Assembly: GCA_033064195.1 (NCBI GenBank)
Contig: JARBJD010000405.1
Span: forward strand, 1-58,907
DNA from: Blattamonas nauphoetae
Taxonomy: Eukaryota > Preaxostyla > Oxymonadida
Reading direction: 5' to 3'
Length of the DNA: 58,907 nt
Each line of letters starts with the position of its first letter. The stretch's first letter is position 1. Below, one piece after another: positions 20,568-31,960 of this stretch. The position numbers and the translations under genes are program-made. The notes under the pieces are model-generated. The model did no database searches, was not told where the DNA came from, and saw only the letters and a program-made list of their open reading frames with translations.

Positions 20568-21092
20568 ATGACAACCCAATTGTCGATCAGAACGTGCACC
20601 CTGGATGATATCTTGGAATTGCAAGACATCTGTATCCAGACTAATCTGGACACGTACGGGAAAGGCATAGCAGAAGAGCAGCTTAAGAACTAGATCGACA
20701 GCGCGTTTAGTATAAGACAATTGGAGAAAGAATTGAAGAATCCAGATAGCGAGTTCTCTTTTGTGTATTTTGAAGGCAAGCTGGCTGCATATTTGAAATT
20801 AAACAAGAAGGAAGCCCAGGATGAAGACGACGAACCGAATGGACTTGAAATCGAACGGATTTATGTTCGATCAGAATTTAAACGACGAGGAATTGGGAAA
20901 TTCCTTGTTGAATATGCAGAAAAGATTTCCCGAGAAGCTGGATGCAGCAGCATGAGGCTCTGGGTCTGGGGCCAAAATTTTGGAGCACTTGCATTCTACA
21001 AGAGCATGGGCTTTGTTCAAACAGAGTCGCACGTGTTCATGCTCGGCAATGATCGTCAGACAGCTCTCGTTATGACCAAATATCTTCTGTAG
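20568..21092 (+). pseudogene. Bacterial-type GNAT acetyltransferase with one in-frame TAG
   Basis: Reading from ATG at 20,568, one frame of 175 codons covers a complete GNAT N-acetyltransferase, interrupted only by TAG at 20,691-20,693 (codon 42). The first part reads MTTQLSIRTCTLDDILELQD; the second has VYFEGKLAAYLKLN, the acetyl-CoA loop VRSEFKRRGIGK, ALAFYKSMGF and VMTKYLL. It closely resembles Firmicutes PaiA/spermidine-type acetyltransferases, which transfer acetyl groups from acetyl-CoA to small amines. No intron is seen, while neighbours have them, consistent with transfer from bacteria. At the TAG position I would expect Tyr from memory of relatives (NYIDSAF), a one-base change. An internal Met at 20,721 cannot restore the N-terminal strand and helix. 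Likely a young pseudogene, a read-through case, or a sequencing error. Confidence 0.75.
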
Positions 21093-21394
21093 GCTCCTCG
21101 TCAACTCTTTTCCCCGAATCTCCGGAACCTCCGTTATTTTCTCTCCAATCTTCATTTTTTTCGTCAAAGTTTCGTTTATCCTCATTTTTCTCATTCAATA
21201 TCATTCATTCGCACGACAGACATCTCAGAAAATAAATCCGGTACACAATGAGTTTCACAGCAACCAAATATTGTGAATGTTCGCAATTTGAAGAAGTCAC
21301 AAATAACACGAAATATGACCATCCGTAACTATGAACGAAAAAGAAAAGTCGAAAATGGATGTGGTTATGGGCGATTTCATTTGACATTTTATCC
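21093..21394. other. Intergenic region upstream of the giant gene
   Basis: Some 300 bases, AT-rich, with T-runs near 21,150-21,180. It must hold the 3' end of the acetyltransferase unit and the promoter of the giant gene. No element stands out. Confidence 0.4.
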
Positions 21395-24300
21395 ATGTCC
21401 AGCGAATTGGAGGAACGTATCAATGAGTCTCTATCATCAGAAGGGTCTCAGTTCTCTCTAATCATTCTAGAATTGTGGGAACACATGAATGATGGTATCC
21501 TTTCTTTCTGAACTCACATTCCTCACACGTCTGTTTAGATGAATATTTGTCGGCCCTAACAAGCGTCAAATGTATTTCACATCTTGCTAAAGCCCTTCAA
21601 TATGGATCACTTGTTGAATTGAAAGGAATTTTGTGCGTTCTAAATCAAATCGCTATTTCTGGTATGTCGTCTCTTGAACCGAACATTATTCCCATTTTCT
21701 AGATCTAGATGCCATTTCTTCAATGGCCACACAAGAAATGTTTGATGGATTCAGTGCAATTCTTGAAGCCCCTGGTCTGCTTCCTCATGATCTCATGTTT
21801 TCCACTCTTTTTTCTTGTGAAAATGCAGAGTTCAGACCAGCATATTTTTATGTCCTCTACCTCACCTTATCCATCGTTTCAACAGAACAAGGAAAAGAAC
21901 TGTTCTCGACCCATGCTCTCTACGATTCAATCATCCCTCTTTTCTGTATCCCGCCGACCGACGAATCACAAGAATATTTTTCTCTGATCGTCTCTGTCGA
22001 TCTTGTAGACTATTTTACGTTCTCTGAAGAAGTGATTGAACAGTATTATCCCGTCCCCTACGAAGAAGACGACTCGAGATTCGAAATGACTGACGAGGAA
22101 AGAGCAGAATTGTCTGGACGTCCTACAACCCCAAGCGTACACTCTATGAATCAAACAACACTTTCACAATCCCCTCCCCCTGATTCTCCGAATGATCATG
22201 CCCAGATCCGAACAGGAATTACGTTCGACGAATCTGAGCCAGAGGATGATGATCAAGGCAGAAATGAAGCAGAACCCATTACTCGGGAAGAGGAGGGAGA
22301 AGGAAAAGGAGAACAGGAAGATGATAACGAAACAAAACAAGAAGAAGAAGAAGAGACAATACGTGACGAAGAGGATAGGAAGGAGGGGAAGGGACGGAAA
22401 AAGGACAAGCGAAAGCATCGAAAACAGCAAGAAGATGATGAATCTCGCCTCGAAGATGAAAATCGTCGAAGGGAGGCAGAAAGGCTGGCGAGAGAAGAAA
22501 ACGAGCGACAGGAAGAGGAAAACAGAAAAGAACAGGAAAGAAAAGATCGACAACAAAGAGAAGAAGAAGAATTTCGCCTGGAAGAGGAAAAAAGGCATCG
22601 TGAGGAGGAGGAAAGGAAGGCTCGGGAGGAAGCCCGTGTGCAAGCTGAAGCAGAGGCGAGAAAGAGGGAAGAAGAGGAATTCCAAAGACAAAAGGATCAG
22701 GAAAGAGAGAAGGAAGAACAGGAGAGGCTGAGAAAGGAAGAAGATGAAAAAAGAAGAAGAGAGGAAGAGAAGAAGCAGCAGGAGGAGGAAGAAGCGCGAT
22801 GGAAGAGGGAAGAAGACGAGCGACGTGAAGAAGAACGAAGGAAGGAAGACGAGCGTCGTCGGCAAGACGAGGAGCAGCGGTTCATCGAAGATAATCGACG
22901 CAAAGCACTGGAAGCCAGCTTCCGACACGAAGAGGAACAAGTCAACACGCAATCGCCGTTCCGCACATCCTCACGACATAATCAGCACACAGCCACTCAC
23001 AGCGACTCAGATTCTGACAGCCTGTTTGCGCGGAAGGACACGACTCGAACGCCCAGCCAGACAGTTGGGTCTGGACAGAGGAGCCATCAAAACACGATCC
23101 AAACAGGAAAGATCCTGCGCTCGCCGTATTCGATGGCCAACACGCGGAAGACGATGGAATCGACGAAGAAAACGACACATCGATCACGCTCGTCGAAGAG
23201 GAAGGAGGGAAGAGAGGATGAGTCGCGAGACGAAAAGCGATCACGATCAGCGCGATCGTCTCATTCTCACAAGCACAGCAAGCCTCCTCGCCCGGACTCG
23301 TCGCATCGAAGGCAGGATCTGTCGCCGGATGGGAGTGTGTCCTCGCCGTCGTTCGAGAATGGGGACTCGATGGTGGACAGACTGAACAATCCGAAATCTG
23401 CTCTTCATATTCTCTCGCCTCACTACCTCGCCACACACTCGCACGACCCTCTCACCAAACGACAGAAAGAGCTGATCATCTCAATCTGCTTCGAAAACGA
23501 GAGTCAAAAGGAGGAGAACAAAAAGATCGAAGCGACTGTTGCTGATCTCAGAATGGAGATCGAGAAACTGAAACAGGAAGCACGCATTGCCAACGCTGAA
23601 CTCGTCGCAGCGAAAGAGGAGCTGGACGAGAAACAGGCGGAAGAGGAGCGGATGCGAGAGCGGGATCATCAGATGAAGCAGAAAGAGAAGGCATTGGCTG
23701 AGGAAAGGAAGGAATTGGAGAAGTTGAAGAATGAGAACAGGTCACACCGTTCGTCGCCTCTCTCCTCCCGAACAGGCAAGCTCAGTGCTGATCAGGAATC
23801 GAAGCAGAAGAAAGAGTCACAAACCAACGCTCAATTTGGGATGCTCGTCGAAGATTTGGAGAGAACCTCACAACAGCTCCACCGAGCGAGAACAGAAATC
23901 AGTCAGCTTGTCGAAAAGAACGAGAAAGGGCAGCGAGAGAAAGCAAATCTGAAGAAAACAAACTCGCATCTGGAGACACAGATCCTGTCGATGCAGGGCG
24001 AGAACGCTCGTCTGAAGGAGGACAGTCGCACGACTCGCGAATTGTTGGAAGAGGCTCGACAGCAGAAGGCGGAACTGGAGACGGAGTTTGAGATGGTGAA
24101 GAAGGAGAAGAGCGAGCTGAAGGAGAAAGCTCGTGCTTTTGAAAGGAACAAGGTCACGCCAGAAACAGGCCAACACTTGGTCACTCTGCACAACACGAAC
24201 AGCGCTCTGAAGCAGACAATCCAACAACTTGAGGAGACAAACAGAGATCTTGAAGAAAGCAACGAAGCACTCCAGGAGAAAGTGAACGAGCTGACGAAAC

Positions 24301-27300
24301 AACAAGACGCGCTGCAGAAGCAGGACGACATCATTCAGGAGACAATCCTCAAGCTCTCGACAATCATGCGACAGGATGCCGACGAGAAAGGGTTGTTTGA
24401 GGACGGAGTGTTGTTCGATGACGATTCGCTCTCGTCGAGTCTGAACTCGCGAGACAGGAAGAAGAGGAAGAGGCAGAAGAAAGCTGTTTGGATCTCGAAG
24501 GACGAGGACATCCGCGACTTCCAGTCGGACGATCTGGATTTGGGTGATTTGGGGCACGCTGAGACGACAGTTCTGACCAACCTGCTCGACAAGAATCTCA
24601 GTCAGGTTGTGGAAGAGGCGCAGCAGCTGAACGAAGCGTATCTTGAGACGTCGGGAAGAAAGTTTGGACGATCGAGAACACGCTCGCACAGTGCTCAGCT
24701 CACCCACTCCCTCACACAGCCCATCGCATCTGTTCTTTCAATCGTTTCGTCGCATCAAGCTCTTCTCGCTCAGATCTGCCAACAGAACTCGGTCATCCAA
24801 ACGTGGCAGAAGCAGCAGGATCTCCTCCTTTCAGAGCGGGACAGAGAGTTGAAGGAGAAGGACGACACACACGCAGCCATCCAACAAGAGACCCTCCTCA
24901 CTCTGCGTGAGAAGCAGGAGAAGATCGAAGACATCAACATTCAGCTGCAAAGAAACATCGTCACAAACGACCAGCTCGAGTCGCGTGTTGCTGAATATCG
25001 TGCTCTGCTCGATCAGAAAGAGAGGAAGGTGAACGAGCTTCAGCGGAAGAACACTGACCTCACTGCTGAGCGAGAGAAGCTCAACTCGGAGAGGAATGTG
25101 GTGCTGCAGAATCTGAACGACACGAAGAACGAACTGTCGAAGCTGAAGGAGGATCTGGAGGAGAGGGAGAGGAAGGAGGAGGAGTTGAGAATGCAGCTTG
25201 ACATTCTCCGACGGGCTCAGAAAGAAGAAGGAAAGATGAACGAATTTGCGGCCATGCGAAAGCAACTCGACGAACTCGTCAAGCAGAAAGACCGCACTCC
25301 AATCAAATCAACTGGTCTCGATTCTGAAGGCACCACACCCGAGTCAGTCGTGTCTGTCGAGTCGTCCGCTCGAAAGAGCACACCGAAACGCTCGCAGGAA
25401 CAGCCAAGCATCTTAACAACACCTCAACAGCCCACTCCAACTGTCCCGCAGGCACACGAGCCACCGATGGCACTTAGACAAGCAAAGAACGAGCTTGTGA
25501 AGCCGTACGCGTCGGTGAATGCTTCGACATTCATCACTCTCTTTTCAAATGCGGAAGCTGCTCTTCGTCTCCCGACCAATCTGCCAAACCCGTCGGAGTT
25601 CCATTCGCTGATCAACCAAATCAACAAAAACACGCAAAGATTCCCAAATCTGTCGCAGACGGAACAAGACGTGATGATCAACATTCTCTCGTCCTTCTTC
25701 GTCCTCCTCCTCCCGCCCTCGCTCATCCAATCGTTCACTGCGAACACCTTCCAAACACTCGACACAGCCAAGTTGAACGACACAATCTTCGACTCGCCGT
25801 ACGTCTCACAGTTGGTGGAGTGTCAGATCATTCCAGTTTACACTTCCCTTCTCCGGCGATCAGCTGTTCTTCTCGATCAGGCAACGGCAGTCTCCCCTTT
25901 CTTGGTCGGTTCTGTCTCACTGCTGTGTCTTTCGCTCACTCTCCTCGTTTCGTCGTTCACCCAAACTCAGAAACAGATCAAACTGCTCCCGTTCATCCAC
26001 AGCCGATCCACACACGTTCTGGACCACACTTCTCTCACACTCATTCCACGACCGTCTGCTCTCAACTTGTTCGTGCAGAGCGCTGGAATCTCCTCGCTCG
26101 CTCAAATCGTCCTCAACTTGACATCTCTCTCCGACCCCGACCAGTTCGACGCGAATGTCATCCAGTCTGCCCTGTCCTCTCCCCAATCCTTCGTGTCTGC
26201 CCTGTCCATGACTCGCTCGTCTGCTCTCGCGTGGTATCCAGCTGCTGTGGCTCTCACAACCATCGCTAACCTCATCCCACCAAAGCCAGCCAAGATCCTC
26301 GAAGCCACCCTCCCCTCCCCGTCCTTGTTTGAGTCCACGTTTGCCCTCCAAGCAGCATCGACTCTCCTCAACACATCTCACACCACTGTCCTCTCGTCAA
26401 GCAGGAAGTCGTCACAACTCCCAACCCATTCTGTCCTCCGATTGAGAATGGGATCTTCTCTGCTGGCCGTCCTGAGTCTCGATGAGTCGCTCCATAACGA
26501 CATCAAACTGCTGCTCTCTTCGGTCTGTTCAGCACTGACGACTAAGGCAGACTCGACGGTCATGTTCAACGTCCTCTTCGTCCTCAACAACCTCCTCTCC
26601 TCGCCTCGTGCTGTTCAGCTGGAGATCCACGAAGAGATAATCAAACTCTCGTCCAAATGCAATCTTCAGAAGACAATTGAAACGTACGTCACATCCACAA
26701 CGTCTCTCCTCCTGCGCGGGAAGAAGACGAAGACAGACCCTTTCTTGGAGAGCGATGCCGCCCCGTCAGAGACGCTCATGGCACTCTGTCTTGCCTGTTC
26801 GATTCTGTCGATTCTGGACACCGCTCCACACACAATGTCTGTCTCGTTCTTCTCGGCTGTGTCGTCTTTGCTGTGGCTCTCGTCAAACAATCTCTTCTCA
26901 CCATCTCACACGAAAGACTCGCCGACAACGACAATTCAGATTGTTCATCACTTCTCGTCTCTCCCAGCTGTCCATTCGACATCGTCACAAGAACAGCTCA
27001 AAGCCCTCCACATGGCTCTTCTTGCACTCCTCTTCAGCGCCACAAAAGACGACAAAGCCAACGAACTTCTGGTTGTGGAGACTTCGATCGTTCCGTCTCT
27101 CATCCTCTCCCTTCTCGCCACCGAACCAAAGAACGATTCTTTCTCCACCCTCACTGTGGAACTCTCGCTGAAGATTCTCTCTGTGCTGGTGAACGAGTTC
27201 TCCACATCAGCCATCTTCGACATTTTGACCAAACAAGCACAAGACACAACCTACAACCCCGCATTCGCCATCAAACAGCTCCAAACACAAGTCCTTGCTG

Positions 27301-30300
27301 ACCGCGTCTCGCAGGAGAGAAAGCCGTTCTGGGACATCGCGTGCATGCAGATGCTCCTGCTGTCGCTTCAGGACGCTGCGAAACAGCCGACGACTGTGTT
27401 CACTCCGTCCATCGTCACACTCTTCCTGACAGTCGCAGCTGGGAATCCTGTCGATTCGCTGGCTCGCACTCTTTCGCTCTTCATTGTCTCGCGATTGATC
27501 TCCGTGCTGGTCTCTGTCACTTTGGAAAGAGACGATGTTGTTGGTGATTCAGAATGTGCTGTGCTCGCTCGATTTTTGGATCTGAACTCCAACGCACGTT
27601 TGCTGGACAGCACCAAACACACAATCGTTCCTTGTCTGCTCTCTCTTCTCAAAGAAACTCAAGACTCAATCAAATCAGCAGGCGCTCAATCAATTTCTTC
27701 AAAATCACCGAAATCACAGAAGTCATTAAACGAGCAGAACATTCTCGCCATCCTCTCGTTCCTCGAGACGTCTTTGTCTGTCCTGATCACCCCTCAGAGC
27801 CTCCTCCGAGACAACGCCACGCTGCCGCTTCTCCGACCAACTGAAATGTCATCTGCTCTCGCAGCCAGATACTTCAATGCATCGCCACTCGCCCTCTCCT
27901 CGTGTTCATTCCCAGCCAGCTGGAACGAAGACAATTACGTCAACACACTCGGCATCATCTTCGACTCGGCTGACTGCGTGCAGATGATCGCCACGACAAC
28001 AAAGTCGGAAAAAACAGATCCGTCGTTCATGTGGAACCCGACCGAGTGGACCAGTCTTAACCGAAAGAACACAACCAACGAGCAGACATACAAATCGGTG
28101 ATCTGCCTCGCAAAGCAGTTCAACAGCAGCTTCAACCAACCACTGTCCTCACCAAAGTCCTCTCGCACACCAACGAAACCGATCAACCAACCAGAAACAA
28201 CCATTTTGACGCTGCTCAGCCTCATCGACGTCCTCTCCTCGCGTGTCATCTCCCCCTCCACCAAGCCACTCATCCGCTCCAGCTCGGATGTCTTCAATCA
28301 GAGCACAACAGGCGGGCTGAGCGTTCTACCCGAACGATTCGCAACAAACACTTTTGGGTATCCTCTCACAGCCACAGTCGTACTCAACCAATTTCTGTCG
28401 CTTTTGATCATTCTGTTCAACACTGTCACGACATCCTCGTATTTCCCACTATTTGTCTCCCACCTTCTGACCTTCCAGTTCTCGTCGCTGGACAACTCGC
28501 CAACACCTGTCTCTGAGTTTACACATCCACTTTCCTCTTTCGTGCTGCTCCTGACACGCATTCTGGAGACCTCCCACCGACACGTTCACAAGTCATCCCG
28601 AATGGGACAAAGCAACGAGCACCTGCTTTCCGTTCCAATCAAACACATCACTGAGCAGATGTTGCTCAGTGAGCTCGACGAGATCGAGACACATCGACAC
28701 CTCGTCCTTATCCATTCAGTCGTCGCTCTCGCCGTGTCCATCCTGTCTCTGATTTATCCCAGCCACGCACTGATGCTCTCTCGTCCGCAGACTGCTCAGA
28801 CACAGCCACCGTCTCTTCCGTCTTCATTCAACACGCAGCAGGCCTGGCGAGTGTTCATCTCCCCCTCGTTCATCCTGCCCGTTCTTTACTTTGCTTATTC
28901 GCAACCAACGACCCCTCAGCCGTCCTCTGCTGCACTTGACCCATCCGCCTTGTCCAGCTACACAAGCTCCCTTCTTCCTTTTGCCACCCACCTCACCAGT
29001 CTCAGCATCCTGGTTATTCTTCATTCGCTCCTTGCCGAGTCTCTCACACCCAAACTCACGTCCATCATCTCATCAACCACTCGCACCTCTAAGCCCTCTT
29101 CTCTGGCTGACTGGGACCTCCTCTCCACCGTCTCCTACGTCCTCCTCAACACAGTCTATCGCTGCCCGCCACTCAAAGCACAGACTCTCCAATCGTCTGA
29201 ACAGACACTCTCAAGCGACTTTCCACTTCATCTTCTTCTTTGGCTGTGTCCGACAGAGCCAAGTCCGTCGCTGTTGTTGACGGGAATGGTGATCCACTGC
29301 GCGAATGCTTTCCACTCTCTCAACAAGTCGCCGCATCTGCTCGTATCGTCGTTCTCTCCATCGGCAGCACATTTCATTGAAGCTCTTCAAACAAAGTCAT
29401 CTCCATTCACTCCTGCTCCATCCATCACTCGCTCTCCAACACGCGCAACATCAACATTCTCTCACCCTGACTCCCTCCCGCTCTTCTTCAGCCTCTTCAA
29501 GAAGCCAGTCGTGGAAGCTCTTCCAGTCTCCGTTCTGAACAGCCTCTTCCGCACCTTCGTGACTCTCACCAAAGAGAACCCGTTCTTCGTCGAGAACAGC
29601 CGTCTTGACGGAATGTTCACACACACCTTCCCGCAACTTATCTTCTTCCTCTTCCACTCCAAACACTTCCACCTCTTCAAGCTCTGTCTGAAGATGTTTA
29701 TCGGCTGTCTCGAATTGGAGTCCAACAACTACGTCTTGAAGGACCTCACCGCCACGTCGTCTCTTGCAACAAACGCCAAAGAACGCTCAAAACGAGGCAT
29801 CGACTCCGAAGATGTCACGTTCGATCCTTCGTCGTTCAACAACAACGCGGAAATGATCATCGCCCTGTTTGAGCATCTCCTCAGCGAAATCAGGCGATTG
29901 GCCGATTACGACGCAGCTGCGAGGAAAGCTGCATCGGACGTGTATTCTTCCCTAATCTCGACAGACTCGTTCGGAACACTGAAACAGCTTCCGTCGAACA
30001 TTTCGGGTCTTTCGGCGAATGGGATGCTGTCGAATATTACGGTCAACTGGAACACGTCTATGAATGGGGCGATGGGGTCGAGCAGGAAGAGAAGGACGAG
30101 AGAGGAACAATCGGAGAACACTGTGACGATTGAATTGAAGGATGTCATTGATATTGAAAGAAACATCACGTTCATTCTGACTCATTTGATGAGCGAGCCT
30201 CAAATCCATCCCATCTACGCATCGTCCTCCCTCCCATCGCTCATCCAATCCTCTCTCACTTCCCTCCTCTCTTCCATGCACTTCTTCCACCACTTCCTCT

Positions 30301-31847
30301 TCTCCGTCTCCCATCCTGCCGCTCGCACAGTCGAAGAGGATCTCGACCACGTTCCAATCTCCCCCTTCAACATGTTCCTCCTCCAACACCCTCTCGACAT
30401 TCTTCTCGGCTGGAAGGAGACCCCTAACACTGGATACGTCTCCAAAGCAGTGAAAGACAAGCGAAGCCCCGTGGAGTTCATCCCCAACTCGTTCATCATC
30501 AGCACTCTCAACCATCAATCGAAGCTCGCTGATAACTACATCGGCGTGTTGTACAACTTGTCGCTTAGTCCGTCCTCCCTCGACACCATCTCAACCGCCC
30601 CGTCAATTTATGAATCGCTGTACGAATATCTGCACGAACGGTCGGAGCGTCTGCATGTCTGTCGATGGGTGACGGAGACCGCAGCTTCGCATCTGAAGCC
30701 ACCGACGAACGCAAATCAGATTGAGCGGATCGGGTGGAAGACAGGGCGAGATGAGGTTGACACGAGAGACATCAACGATGCCGAGATCGGTGTCATCCGA
30801 GTTCTGATCAAACTCATCTCCAACCGACAGGGACTCCACCTCGCGATCAAACATGGCATCCACATCGTCGTCGGGTTCTGCCTCAAAAAGGTTGTGGTCT
30901 CGTCTGACGATTCGTCGCACACAAATTCGAAAGCTCGGACGAACGCGGGCAGCATCAAACAATTCTTGATTCCTGTTTGTTCGACGTTGTTCACGTTCCT
31001 TCTGAAGACACAGCACACCACTCCCCTCCTCCACCTCAACCAATCTCACCGCTCGTCTTCGTCTCAAGAAATCACGCCAGACGAACTTGCATTCAGTGCC
31101 CTCACTGACTTCGTCTCCTTCCTCTTCATCCATCCATTCACTGACACTGCTCAGAAATGCCTGTCGATGCTGAATTCTCGCTCGTCTCGCTACAAACTGG
31201 ACAAAGAATCAGAACAAGCCGAGAAGGTCAACTCGCAGTTCATCAACAGCTTCGTCTCTCTCCTCAAAGTGTGGATGATCTCCGAAACCGACTCCAGAAA
31301 CGAACAACTCCTGATCGACCGTCAGCACAGTCACTCTCTGACCACCGAGATGAAGGTCAACCACGGTGTCAAGCGCAAGATCCCATCCATCGTCGCTTTC
31401 CTCGACCCTCGCTTCAAATACGCTTCAATTGGCTCGTCGAGGTCACCTCAGAAAGGGGAGACGCCGCTGATGCTGCTGGTGCATGCTGTCAGCCGTGATG
31501 ATCGTGTGGACCCAACCACTCGAACCAACGCGAAGGACATCGAGCGGATGTTTGAGAGCCTGCAGAGAGACGAGAAGAAGCAGGATCGTCAGAAGATGTG
31601 GGAGATGGCCCGCGACGATGCCCTTCGTCTTCAGGCGTCATCCTTCAGCCACTTCGTTCCGATCGACGATGACGACGATTCTGACAGCGAAAGTGAAGCC
31701 TCTCACACAACCCATTCTCGATCTCCACGCCAGAAATACCAATCTGACTCGGGAAGCAGGACAAGCCGTCACAGCTCTTCGCAATCTCTCAGTGATAGTT
31801 ATTCAAGCCTGACATCGAGATCTCCGTCTTACTCTTCTCGTGACTGA
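21395..31847 (+). CDS. Giant ARM-like / charged coiled-coil protein, about 3,455 residues
   Basis: Three exons: 21,395-21,494, 21,539-21,661 and 21,703-31,847. The introns are 44 nt (21,495-21,538, GTATCC..TTTAG) and 41 nt (21,662-21,702, GTATGT..TCTAG). Joining them keeps one frame and extends a helical N-terminal domain (start MSSELEERIN). Next come an acidic linker and a Glu/Arg/Lys-rich segment at 22,270-22,960 that fits a single alpha helix, a Ser/Arg-rich stretch, and long coiled coils at 23,480-24,370 and 24,720-25,260. The remaining ~2,000 residues (25,500-31,500) are hydrophobic helix pairs in ARM/HEAT style. An acidic DDDDDSDSES patch and Ser/Arg-rich tail end in TGA. No catalytic or membrane signature is visible. 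It may be a cytoskeletal or trafficking scaffold, by architecture only. It is convergent with Sec24, 113 bases away. Confidence 0.85.
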
Positions 31848-31934
31848 ATCATATCATTTTCTTTTGTTGTCTGTGCATTTTTCACTCATTTTGAAGAGAA
31901 ACAAGTGACTCGTCGAAAATCAAGAAAATAGAGG

Positions 31935-31940
31935 AATAAA
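31935..31940 (+). promoter_or_regulatory. Possible polyadenylation signal AATAAA
   Basis: AATAAA lies 88 bases after the stop of the giant gene and before the convergent end of Sec24. Placement fits, but the AT-rich setting makes chance occurrence likely. Confidence 0.3.
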
Positions 31941-31960
31941 GAGGCTAAATCATGGATAAT

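Noticed and set aside
20691-20693. TAG read as a sense codon (oxymonad-type code change)
   Set aside because: Intact genes in the window end in TAG, TAA and TGA, and long frames contain none of them, so the code appears standard.
22164-22952. 262-codon hydrophobic minus frame that resembles a membrane protein
   Set aside because: Phe/Leu runs are the antisense of the Glu/Arg/Lys helix of the giant protein.
25917-26381. Minus and + frames within the giant gene
   Set aside because: Overlap an intact long frame with a consistent helical pattern; no independent support.
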